This document shows, one piece after another, positions 45,819 to 56,295 of a stretch of DNA of 64,000 nucleotides. The DNA lies in contig BJHW01000001.1 in the NCBI GenBank assembly GCA_005405945.1, forward strand, positions 2,294,001 to 2,358,000, given 5' to 3'. This stretch comes from Streptomyces violaceusniger (GTDB taxonomy: Bacteria; Actinomycetota; Actinomycetes; Streptomycetales; Streptomycetaceae). Each line of letters opens with the position of its first letter. Within the stretch, counting starts at the first letter, position 1. The notes below the pieces were generated by a model that worked only from the letters and a program-made list of their open reading frames with translations, was not told the DNA's origin and made no database searches. The position numbers and the translations under genes were made by a program.

Positions 45819-45992
45819 GCAGTACAAGGGCGACGCGCGCGGGTCGTGGGAATCGTTGTCGGCGTGGCGTAACCCTGGTGGATCGCCTACTTCACCCGGT
45901 CGGACGCCGCCGTGCGGCCACGTGCCGCGGGTCCGGCGAACGTTGAGGAGCCACAGCCCTCACGCGAAGACCTCCAGGGAAGCGAGGACACC

Positions 45993-47008
45993 ATGGCGGC
46001 CTCCCCGGCTCTCGGCTCCGGACGCGGACGGATCCGCGCACGCGTCGCGGCGGCCGGATGCGCTCTGGCGGTGTGCGCGGCGCTGGTGGCCCCGGCTGCC
46101 GCGGAGGACGACGCGGCGGGCGGTAGACCCACCGTGGTCCTGATCCACGGCGCGTTCGCGGACGGCTCCAGCTGGAACGGTGTCATCGAACGGCTGGAGC
46201 GCCGCGGTTACCCCGTCATCGCCCCGGCCAACCCGCTGCGCGGCCTCACCACCGACTCCGCCTACATCGCCTCCGTCCTGGACAGCGTCAAGGGCCCGAT
46301 CGTGCTGGTGGGCCACTCCTACGGCGGCGCGGTCATCAGCGTGGCCGCGGCGGGGAACTCCCGGGTGAAGTCGCTGGTGTACGTGTCCGCTCAGGTGCTC
46401 GACAAGGGGAGAGCGGGCAGTCGCTGGCCGCCCGGTACCCCAGCGAGCTCGCCACCGCCATCAAGGCGGTCCCGTACCGGGCCGGTGGCGGGGTGCGGGG
46501 CACGGATCTGTACCTCAAGCGGGACAAGCTCCACCGGGTCTTCGCCGCCGACCTGCCCGCCAGTACGGCGAAGTTGCTGGCGGCGACCCAACGGCCCGCC
46601 AGTACGGCCGCGTTCTCGGAGAAGGCCAAGGTGGCGGCGTGGCGGCAGATCCCGTCGTGGTTCCTCGTCGCCCGGCAGGACAAGACCATCAACCCCCGGC
46701 AGGAGCGGTTCGAGGCCAAGCGCGCCCACGCGCACACCGTGGAGATCAACTCCTCCCACGTGGCCATGATCGCCCACCCCCAGGCGGTCACCGACCTCAT
46801 CGTCAAGGCCGCCACGGCCACCGGTTCGGCCCGGCCGTCGCCCGCGGCCAACCCCTCCGACTCCCGCGCCAGGGCCGACTCCCGCGCCAGTGCGGAGTCC
46901 CGGCCCGCCGACACGGCCGCCGCGTGGGTGACCGCGGGCGCGGCGGCGCTGCTCCTCGGCGGTGGCGCCGTCCTCGTCGGTCGCCGCCGACGCCGGCGTC
47001 CGCGCTGA
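45993..47008 (+). CDS. Exported alpha/beta hydrolase with C-terminal membrane anchor (frameshift)
   Basis: About 338 residues after correction. A signal peptide (CALAVCAALVAPAAA) precedes an alpha/beta hydrolase of the AB_hydrolase_6 type: VLIHGAFADGSSWNGVIERL, the nucleophile elbow GHSYGGAVIS, a late Asp in LVARQDKTI and the His of NSSHVAMIAHP. After a Ser/Ala/Arg linker, the C-terminus has one hydrophobic helix and a run of Arg (GRRRRRRPR), so the enzyme should stay on the outer membrane face. The preceding RPADT only vaguely resembles a sortase motif. The frame breaks at the G4 run 46406-46409; one G restores 339 codons. Confidence 0.8.
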
Positions 47009-47064
47009 CCGACTGGCGGCGCCCGCGCTGACCGACTGCCGAGGACCGTTGTCGGCGCGAACCC

Positions 47065-47670
47065 CTACAGCCAACCGCGCTCGCGGGCGATCCGCGCCGC
47101 CACATGGCGGTTCTCCGCGCCGACTTTGGCCGCGGCGGCGGACAGGTAGTTGCGCACCGTCCCGGGCGACAGCGCGGCGCGGGACGCGATCTCCGCCACC
47201 GGTGCCCCGTCCTCGGCCAGCGACAGCATCTCCGCCTCGCGGGGAGTGAGGGGCGACTCGCCCGCGGCGATCGCGTCCGCCGCCAGTTCGTGGTCCACGT
47301 AGCGGCCGTCCGTGTGCACCGTACGGATGATCTCCGCCAGTCGCCGCGCGGACACCGTCTTCGGCACGAAGCCGCGCACACCCGCCGCCAGCGCCTGCTT
47401 CAGCGCCCCGGCCCCGGCGTGGCTGGTGACGATCATCGAGGCGCACTCCGGCACCTCGTCGCGCAGCAGCGCCGCCACCGACACCCCGTCACGCCCGGGC
47501 ATCCGCATGTCAAGGACGGCCACGTCGGGGCGGTGTGCCCGGGCCATGGCCAGCGCCTCGTCGCCGGATCCGGCCTCCGCCACCACGGTGATGTCGTCCT
47601 CCAGCGCGAGGAGGGAGGCGAGCGCGCCCCGGATGAGGTGTTCGTCGTCCGCCAGCAGAACCCTGATCAT
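47065..47670 (-). CDS. NarL/LuxR-family response regulator (DesR-like)
   Basis: A 201-residue regulator. The receiver has VLLADDEHLIRGAL, phospho-acceptor Asp in VAVLDMRMPGRDG and Lys in FVPKTVSA. The LuxR helix-turn-helix is at about 140-195 (LTPREAEMLSLAEDGAPVAEIASRAALSPGTVRNYL). The start overlaps the kinase stop (ATGA-type). The kinase and the ABC-2 exporter genes are directly upstream on the same strand, so the four genes form one transport/sensing unit. Confidence 0.9.
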   Translation of the reverse strand: MIRVLLADDEHLIRGALASLLALEDDITVVAEAGSGDEALAMARAHRPDVAVLDMRMPGRDGVSVAALLRDEVPECASMIVTSHAGAGALKQALAAGVRGFVPKTVSARRLAEIIRTVHTDGRYVDHELAADAIAAGESPLTPREAEMLSLAEDGAPVAEIASRAALSPGTVRNYLSAAAAKVGAENRHVAARIARERGWL

Positions 47671-48880
47671 TCGGCCGCCTCCCACGGAATCCTCGCGGTC
47701 AGGCGGAAGATCCCGTCCGCACACCGCTCGGTGGCCAGGGTGCCGTCCACCTCGGCCAGGCGCTCGCGCAGCCCCGGCAGACCGCTGCCGGTGCCCGGTC
47801 GGGGGTCCCCGTCCGCCCCGTCGTTCTCCATCCGCAGTGCCACCGAGCCCGCGACCGTGGCGCGCACCGACACCTCGCAGCGGGACGCGCCCTGTGCGTG
47901 GCGGAGCACGTTCGTCGTTCCCTCGCGGACCACCCAGCCGAGCGCCGCCTGCGTCTGCGCGGGCAGCCGCGCCGCCGGGCCGTTCTCGATCCGGCAGTCG
48001 ATCCCGGCCGCTTCGAGGACGGACCGGGCCCCGGCCAGTTCGGCGTGCAGATCGGCGGTGCGGTAGCCGCGTACCACCGCGCGGATCTCCCGCTGGGACT
48101 CCTGCGCGATCCGCTGCACCTCCTCCATCTCGGCCACCGCTTCCTCCCGGCCCCGCCGCGCCAGCTCCACCGCGAGTTCGCTCTTCAGCGCCACCACCGC
48201 GAGGTTGCGGCCCAGCACATCGTGCAGATCGCGGCCGAACCGCAGCCGCTCCTCCGCCACGGCCAGCCGTGCCTGCGTCGCACGCGCCCTGGCCAGCTCC
48301 TCGATCAGCCGCACGCTCCACCCGGAGACCCGTATCGCGACGGCCATGAACGGAACCATGAGCAGGCTGGCGCCGATCGCGAGGGCCAGCGGCTCGTCCG
48401 AGAGCCCGCTCGCCGCCGCCGCACCGAGCGCCACCACCGGCACCGCCGCGACCAGCGCCGCCCCGGGGCGACGCGGCAGCGCCAGCATCGGCGGACCCGC
48501 GTAGTACATCAGCAGCCAGACCAGATACGCCGCCAGGTCCCCTCCACGGATGCGGCCGACGGCCAGCAGCGCGCAGCCCAGGGCGGCCATGGCCACGGTG
48601 ACGGCGACGTACAGCACGACCAGCCAGACCGGGCGCGGACCGGCGCCGAGGTAGTGGAGCAGGGCGGCGCGGGAGAGCAGCCCCTGGACCGCGACGTGCA
48701 CCGTGCCCACGCCCGCCACCAGGACCGACCCGAGCGTGCCGGCCTCCGTCGTCGCGAGCCAGAACGCCCACAGCGCCGCCTCGGTGGCGGCGAGGAAGAC
48801 GACGGTGGCGAGGGTGTAGCGGCGGTAGCGCTCGGGCCGTCCGGGCCCCCGAACCGCTCCACCCAGGTCTCCACGCTCAT
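47667..48880 (-). CDS. Sensor histidine kinase, DesK-like HisKA_3 type (frameshift near start)
   Basis: About 404 residues. Five to six membrane helices (about 20-165) lack a large external domain. They lead to the phospho-acceptor box FGRDLHDVLGRNLAVVALKSELA and a HATPase domain (VREGTTNVLRHAQGA, GTGSGLPGLRERL). This helical sensor with HisKA_3 resembles DesK, which senses membrane state. The N-terminal MSVETWVERFGGP and the rest of the protein are in different frames, separated at the C5 run 48846-48850. One added base restores 405 codons. The next gene upstream is the ABC-2 permease. Confidence 0.85.
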
Positions 48881-48915
48881 GCTCATCGTCTCCATCGCTT
48901 CGGGCTCCCCCGTCC

Positions 48916-49731
48916 TCAACCCCGCGGTCCCCAGCGGAACCACCGGCGCACACCGAAGACTGCCAGGCCCGTCCAGGCCAGCGCGAGGAGCGTTGCCCGG
49001 AGTTGGTCCGCACCGTCCAGATCGCCCGTCCAGCCGCCCCTCAGCAGGTCCATCACCGGCGAGAACGGCAGCCAGGCGGCGATGTCGGCCAGCGTGTCCG
49101 GCATCACCTCACGCGGCGCGTAGACGCCGGAGGCGGCCATGGTCACCAGCAGGAAGGGCAGGAACGTCAGCTGTGCGCTCTCCGCGGTGCGGGTGAACGC
49201 CGCCGTCAGCGCTCCCGCGGCCACCAGCATCGCCACGCCGACGAGCAGGCCGAACACCGCCAGGTGCGGGGCGGCCGGCGCGTCCGCGTCCAGGAACACG
49301 GTCATCCCGATCGCCAGCAGCACGGACTGCACGGCCACCAGCAGGAACGCCGGGAGCGCGTTGCCGACGAGGATCTCCCAGTCGCGCACCTCTCCGGTGC
49401 GCAGCCGCTTCAGTACGAGCGTCTCGCGGCGCAGCACGTACACGCCGACCAGATTCGTGTAGACGGAGAAGAACAGCGCCATCGCCAGCGCGGCGGGCAG
49501 CATGACGGTGGCCACCGACAGGCCGGTGCCGCCCAGGTCCAGCTCCTTGACCACGCCGCGCATCGCGAAGGCCATCACGCTCGGCAGGACCACCGCGGTG
49601 ACCAGGGACGCCTTGCTGCGCACCAGCAGCGTCAACTCGGCGCGGCCGAGGGCGGCCAGGCGGTCCATGGCGGTGACCCGGGTGGGCGTGGCCGTGTGCG
49701 TCCGTCCCGTAGGGGCTGCTGACGTCGTCAT
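48916..49731 (-). CDS. ABC-2 type exporter permease
   Basis: A 271-residue membrane protein of the DrrB/YhfI-like ABC-2 family. Six helices span about 40-262. Segments such as LFFSVYTNLVGVYVLRRETLVLKRLRTGEVRDWEILVGNALP and SGVYAPREVMPDTLADIAAWLPFSPVMDLLRGGW are typical. Its start overlaps the ATPase stop (ATGA-type), so both subunits are translated together. The substrate is unknown; such pairs export drugs, lipids or peptides. Confidence 0.9.
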   Translation of the reverse strand: MTTSAAPTGRTHTATPTRVTAMDRLAALGRAELTLLVRSKASLVTAVVLPSVMAFAMRGVVKELDLGGTGLSVATVMLPAALAMALFFSVYTNLVGVYVLRRETLVLKRLRTGEVRDWEILVGNALPAFLLVAVQSVLLAIGMTVFLDADAPAAPHLAVFGLLVGVAMLVAAGALTAAFTRTAESAQLTFLPFLLVTMAASGVYAPREVMPDTLADIAAWLPFSPVMDLLRGGWTGDLDGADQLRATLLALAWTGLAVFGVRRWFRWGPRG

Positions 49732-50654
49732 CGTGAACCCTCGCTCTCCAGACCCTTCGCGATCTCCATGAACGCCTCCTCCAGCGTGGCCGACCGGGCG
49801 TCGAACCCGCGCAGCGCCACGTCCTTGTCCCGGGCCCACAGCAGCAGCGCCGTCGCCGTGCGCTGGAGATCGGCGGTCTCCAGCCGGACCGTCCGCCCGG
49901 TGTTCTCCTGCCTGGTCACCCCCAGCGGTGCCAGCGGTGGCAGATCGCCGAGGAAGTGGTCCAGGGGCAGCTCGAAGCTCATCCGCGAGGGCCGTTCGGC
50001 CACCACGTCGGCGACCCGCCCCGAGGTGGCGATCCGCCCGGCGTGCATGATCGCCAGCCGGTCGGCCAACTGCTCCGCCTCCTCCAGGTAGTGGGTGGTG
50101 AGCAGCACGGTCGTGCCCTGCTCCTTGAGCTCCCGGATCAGCTCCCAGGTCTCGTGGCGGGACTGCGCGTCCAGGCCGGTCGTCGGCTCGTCGAGGAACA
50201 GCACCTCCGGCCGCCCCAGCAGGGCGAGGGCGAGATCGAGACGGCGGCGCTCGCCGCCGGAGAGCTGCTTGACCCGCACCGCCCGCCGCTGGGTCAGCCG
50301 GGTCAGCTCCAGGGCCTCGGCCACGGGGCGGGCGCCGCTGGTGCACCCCGCCCACATGCGCGCGGTCTCCGTGACGGTCAGCTCGGTCGGGAAGCCGCCC
50401 TCCTGGAGCATCACCCCGATACGGGGGCGTACGACGGCGCGGTCACTGTACGGGTCGCGGCCGAGCACCCGAACCGTCCCGGAGGTGGGGGTGGCCTGCC
50501 CCTCCAGGACTTCGAGGGTGGAGGTCTTACCGGCCCCGTTGGTCCCCAGGAGAGCGAAGAGCTCACCACGGGCGACCGTGAGGTCGACGCCGCGCACGGC
50601 CTCGAAGCCCTTGTAGTGCCGCCGCAAGTCGGCGGTTTCGATAACGGTGTCCAT
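49728..50654 (-). CDS. ABC-2 exporter ATP-binding protein
   Basis: A 308-residue ATPase. Walker A is LGTNGAGKTSTLEVL, the Q-loop GVMLQEGGFPTELT, the signature LSGGERRRLDLALALLG, Walker B VLFLDEPTTGLDAQSRH and the H-loop LLTTHYLEEAE. A C-terminal DrrA-like extension (about 225-308) ends in ATLEEAFMEIAKG, typical of drug/lipid ABC-2 systems. ATG 50654 has GGAAGG upstream. A large inverted repeat begins 46 nt upstream, in the likely promoter of this exporter and two-component operon. Confidence 0.9.
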   Translation of the reverse strand: MDTVIETADLRRHYKGFEAVRGVDLTVARGELFALLGTNGAGKTSTLEVLEGQATPTSGTVRVLGRDPYSDRAVVRPRIGVMLQEGGFPTELTVTETARMWAGCTSGARPVAEALELTRLTQRRAVRVKQLSGGERRRLDLALALLGRPEVLFLDEPTTGLDAQSRHETWELIRELKEQGTTVLLTTHYLEEAEQLADRLAIMHAGRIATSGRVADVVAERPSRMSFELPLDHFLGDLPPLAPLGVTRQENTGRTVRLETADLQRTATALLLWARDKDVALRGFDARSATLEEAFMEIAKGLESEGSR

Positions 50655-50700
50655 GCCTTCCAGGTTTCCGGCGCGGCGGGGCCGGGAGGAGTGCGGTGTG

Positions 50701-50763
50701 TCATGAGTCCGCATGACAGATGTCATGCGGACTCATGAGATGGCGCCATGCGCACTCATGACA
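50701..50763. repeat. Perfect 18-bp inverted repeat plus a third half-copy
   Basis: TCATGAGTCCGCATGACA (50701-50718), GA, then its exact reverse complement (50721-50738). A third, reverse-oriented half with one change (CATGCGCACTCATGACA) lies at 50747-50763. The array lies in the 115-nt gap between the dialkylglycine decarboxylase stop and the ABC ATPase start. Three half-sites and an only slightly GC-rich stem suggest an operator more than a plain terminator. Confidence 0.8.
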
Positions 50764-50768
50764 CGGCG

Positions 50769-53122
<2,354 letters not shown>

Positions 53123-53212
53123 CGGCCGGGCCGCTCGGGAAGGGGGTGACGTTGCCGCTCGAGCCCGTCGTGGTACTTTCGGTGCCGCCGTGCGCTGCCG
53201 CGAACCGAGGAG

Positions 53213-53266
53213 GTGAGACCGATCAACGCTGTGACAGATCGGGCCCCCTTCTCCCGCATGGCCTAG
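53213..53266 (+). other. Strong Shine-Dalgarno with a 14-18 codon ORF lacking a proper start
   Basis: GAGGAGGTGAG at 53207-53217 is an excellent ribosome binding site, but the correctly spaced codon is ATC (53221), opening a 14-codon frame (INAVTDRAPFSRMA) ending TAG at 53264-53266. The GTG inside the SD (53213) would extend it to 17 residues. It lies 40 nt before the start of the downstream hydrolase gene. It may be a leader ORF with a rare start, a mutated start, or chance. Confidence 0.3.
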
Positions 53267-53306
53267 GGAGTGCCCGCGGAAGGCCTCCCGAAAGGCTTGC
53301 GACGCA

Positions 53307-54038
53307 ATGCGCTTCACCTCTGAGACATCGTCCGACGGTGTCCGCGAACAGCTCTTCACCCTCGGTGAGATTCCCGGCGCGCTGTGGACGCCGGAAGGCG
53401 CCGCCGGTGCCCGTCCCCTGATCCTGCTGGGACACGGCGGCGGTCAGCACAAGAAGGCCCCGGACATCCTGGCCCGCGCACACCGCTTCGTGGCCGAGTG
53501 CGGTTTCGCGGCGGTGGCGGTCGATGTGCCCGGGCACGGCGACCGGCCGCTGGACGAGGAGTACAACCGGATCGCCACCGAGAACCAGGCTCGGGTGGAG
53601 GCCGGAGCCGAACCGGCCCCGCTCATCGCCGAGTTCCAGGCGCTGGTGGCCCGCCAGACCGTCCCGGAATGGCGAGCGGTGCTGGACGCGGTGCGGCAGC
53701 TCGATCACGTCGGCACCGGTCCGGTGGGCTACTGGGGGATCTCGCTGGGCTGTGGCCTCGGCGTTCCGTTCGTCGCCGCCGAGCCCCGGGTCCGCGCGGC
53801 GGTGCTGGGCCTGGGCGGGGCCTTGGCCTCGGCCGAGGCCGCCGCGCGGATCACCGTCCCGGTGGAGTTCCTGGTGCAGTGGGACGATGAGCGGGTCCCG
53901 CGTGACCAGAGCCTGGCGCTCTTCGACGCCTTGGCCTCGGCCGAGAAGACGCTGCACGCCAACCCCGGCACCCACGCGGAGATCCCGGCCTTCGAGCTGG
54001 ACAGCACGCTGAGGTTCTTCTCCCGGCACCTGCTCTGA
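53307..54038 (+). CDS. Dienelactone hydrolase-like alpha/beta hydrolase
   Basis: A 243-residue cytoplasmic alpha/beta hydrolase. ILLGHGGGQHKKAPD forms the oxyanion region, GYWGISLGCG the nucleophile elbow (GxSxG), VQWDDERVP the acid and GTHAEIP the His. This arrangement is that of dienelactone-hydrolase-type proteins; the natural ester or lactone is unknown. ATG 53307 lacks a strong Shine-Dalgarno directly upstream, whereas a very strong one lies about 95 nt earlier. No catabolic cluster adjoins. Confidence 0.8.
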   Translation: MRFTSETSSDGVREQLFTLGEIPGALWTPEGAAGARPLILLGHGGGQHKKAPDILARAHRFVAECGFAAVAVDVPGHGDRPLDEEYNRIATENQARVEAGAEPAPLIAEFQALVARQTVPEWRAVLDAVRQLDHVGTGPVGYWGISLGCGLGVPFVAAEPRVRAAVLGLGGALASAEAAARITVPVEFLVQWDDERVPRDQSLALFDALASAEKTLHANPGTHAEIPAFELDSTLRFFSRHLL

Positions 54039-54323
54039 GACCTCCGGCACCTTGGGGGACCTGCCGCGCCCGGGGCTACGTTTGAGCGCGAACGAACCGC
54101 CCGGCGGCCCTGGCCGCCCGAAGCCGAGGAGGATCCACCGCGCCCGGGCGCCGCCGATTGACGAGTTCACCGACCGCTTCCCGCGGAAGGCCACCCGGCT
54201 GACACAGGGCGATCCGCGCGAGGAGGCCACCGACATCGGCTTCCGCGGCATCCGCCCGCGAGCGACCCTGAACCGAACCACCGGCCCCGAACCGGATCCC
54301 CAGCCGACCAAGGAGTGGACCAC

Positions 54324-55685
54324 ATGGATCTGAATGCCTGGCTCGCCACGGCCGTGGCGTCCAACGCCGACTGGATGAAGAGCTTCGGCCCCTACCAGGC
54401 CCATCCGGCGCTGGCGGTCGACGACGCCCGGTTCGCCACCGCGTTCGAGGCCTTCACCGAGCGACTGAAGGACAACTACCCCTTCTTCCACCCCCGTTAC
54501 GCGGGCCAGATGCTCAAGCCACCGCATCCGGCGGCCGTCGTGGGCTACCTCACGGCGATGCTGATCAATCCCAACAACCACGCCCTGGACGGCGGCCCGG
54601 CCACCGCCGAGATGGAGCGGGAGGCCGTCCAGCAGCTCGCCACGATGTTCGGTTACGACACCCACCTCGGCCACCTGACCACCAGCGGCACCATCGCCAA
54701 CCTCGAAGCGCTCTTCGTGGCGCGCGAACTGCACCCCGGCAAGGGTGTCGCGTACAGCACCGATGCCCACTACACCCATGGCCGGATGTGCGGTGTCCTC
54801 GGAGTGGAGGGCCATCCGGTCCCGGTGGACGACCTCGGCCGGATCGATCTCGACGCGCTGGAGCGGGTCCTGCGGACCGGCCGCGTCGGCACCGTCGTGC
54901 TCACCGCGGGCACCACCGGGCTCGGAGCCGTCGAACCGATCCACGAGGCGTCGGCGCTGCGCGAGCGCTACGACGTCCGTATCCACGTCGACGCCGCCTA
55001 CGGCGGTTTCTTCACCCTGCTGGCCGGGGCTCCGGGCCCGGAGGGGCTGCCCGAGGAGCCGTGGCGGGCCATCGCCGAGGCCGATTCCATCGTCGTGGAC
55101 CCGCACAAGCACGGCCTCCAGCCGTACGGCTGCGGCGCCGTCCTGTTCCGCGATCCCTCGGTGGGCCGGTTCTATCTGCACGACTCGCCGTACACGTACT
55201 TCACCTCCGAGGAACTGCACCTCGGCGAGATCAGCCTGGAGTGCTCCCGCGCGGGCGCGGCGGCCGCCGCGCTGTGGCTCACCTTCCAGCTGATACCGCC
55301 CACGCGGGAGGGGCTGGGGCAGTCGCTCGCGGCGGGCCGGCGCGCGGCGCTGCGCTGGGCCGAACTGATCGAGGAGTCGGCGCACCTGGAGCTGTACCAG
55401 GCCCCGGAGCTGGACATCGTGAGCTACTTCCCGGTGACCGAGGCCGCCACGCTGTCGCGGATCGACGCGGCGAGCAACCGCGTCCTCCAGGAGGGGATGG
55501 CGGACAGCGACCCCGTCTTCGTGAGCACGCTCCGCGTCGGCGCCGATCGCCTCACGGCTCTCCATCCCAAGCTCGTCCGGGACGCCGACGGGGCCCGCAT
55601 CCTGCGGAGTGTGCTGATGAAGCCGGAGTCCGAGGGCTATGTCGACCATCTCCACGAGCGTCTGGAGCGGCTCGCGCGTGCGTGA
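54324..55685 (+). CDS. Group II PLP-dependent amino-acid decarboxylase
   Basis: A 453-residue decarboxylase of the aromatic/glutamate/diaminobutyrate family. The cofactor Lys is in VDPHKHGLQPYGCGAVLFRD; TSGTIANLEALFVARE binds the PLP phosphate; AYSTDAHYTHGRMC and HVDAAYGGFFTLL hold the stacking His and the Asp that pairs with the pyridine nitrogen. The specific amino acid is not evident. ATG 54324 has AAGGAG 8 nt upstream. The stop overlaps the GTG of an acetoacetate decarboxylase stub (GTGA), so a two-gene operon once existed. The 285-bp gap before it holds no convincing gene. Confidence 0.85.
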   Translation: MDLNAWLATAVASNADWMKSFGPYQAHPALAVDDARFATAFEAFTERLKDNYPFFHPRYAGQMLKPPHPAAVVGYLTAMLINPNNHALDGGPATAEMEREAVQQLATMFGYDTHLGHLTTSGTIANLEALFVARELHPGKGVAYSTDAHYTHGRMCGVLGVEGHPVPVDDLGRIDLDALERVLRTGRVGTVVLTAGTTGLGAVEPIHEASALRERYDVRIHVDAAYGGFFTLLAGAPGPEGLPEEPWRAIAEADSIVVDPHKHGLQPYGCGAVLFRDPSVGRFYLHDSPYTYFTSEELHLGEISLECSRAGAAAAALWLTFQLIPPTREGLGQSLAAGRRAALRWAELIEESAHLELYQAPELDIVSYFPVTEAATLSRIDAASNRVLQEGMADSDPVFVSTLRVGADRLTALHPKLVRDADGARILRSVLMKPESEGYVDHLHERLERLARA

Positions 55686-55846
55686 CGGCCGCCCCGCCCA
55701 AGACCGCCACCGGCGCCGCGTCCCTCATCCCCTCCCCTCCGTGGCACTACTCCGGCGGCCTGCTCACCATCGAGTACCGCACCGACCCCGCGCGGGTGCG
55801 CGAACTCCCGCCGGAGCCGCTGGAGCCCGCCGAGGAGGATCCGGCA
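55682..55846 (+). pseudogene. N-terminal stub of an acetoacetate decarboxylase-family gene
   Basis: GTG 55682 overlaps the preceding stop and opens about 54 residues (PPWHYSGGLLTIEYRTDPARV and PPEPLEPAEEDP) matching the beginning of acetoacetate decarboxylase-family proteins (about 250 residues). Similarity ends near GATCCGG at about 55840-55846, where the sequence passes directly into the start of a GntR gene. The catalytic Lys region is absent, so the product cannot be an active enzyme. Confidence 0.65.
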
Positions 55847-55862
55847 TCCCGAGCACGGCCGT

Positions 55863-56269
55863 GTGCCCAAGTACTACGCCGTGAAGGCGCACATCGCCCT
55901 GCTCGTCGACGAGTTGGGCGAGGGCGCGCCCATCCCCACCGAGCGGGATCTGTCCGAGCGGTTCGAGGTCGCGCGGGAGACGGCCCGGCAGGCGCTGCGC
56001 GAGTTGGTACTGGAGGGGAGGCTGCGCCAGCAGGGCCGGGGGACGGTGGTGGCGGGCCCAAGCTGGAGCAGCCGCTGTCCCTGGCCGGCTATACCGAGGG
56101 CGTACGGCGTCAGGGGCGCGCCCCCGGCCGTTCGCTCGTCGCCCTGGACCGTTTCCCCTGCCCCAACGCGCTCGCCGCCGAGACCGGCCTGACACGCGGC
56201 GAGCCCGTCTGGCACCTGGAGCGGGTGCTGCTCGCGGACGACGAGCGGGGCGGGCTCGAGAGCACGTAG
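55863..56269 (+). pseudogene. GntR/UTRA regulator, truncated at the C-terminus (plus frameshift)
   Basis: About 135 residues: a GntR winged helix (KYYAVKAHIALLVDELGEGAPIPTERDLSERFEVARETARQALRELVLEGRLRQQGRGTVV) and the first third of a UTRA ligand domain (LAGYTEGVRRQG, VWHLERVLLADDERGGLEST). A stop follows at 56267-56269, where intact relatives continue for roughly 100 residues. The frame also breaks at the C3 run 56057-56059, repaired by one C. The head abuts the acetoacetate decarboxylase stub and the tail abuts the GH95 stop, so flanking sequence has probably been deleted. Confidence 0.65.
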
Positions 56270-56295
56270 GTGGGAACCGGCGACTGAGCCCCCGC

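Noticed and set aside
54052..54333. 93-codon ORF between the hydrolase and PLP decarboxylase genes
   Set aside because: Arg/Pro-rich, no ribosome binding site, no family resemblance, and it overlaps the decarboxylase's ribosome binding site and start.
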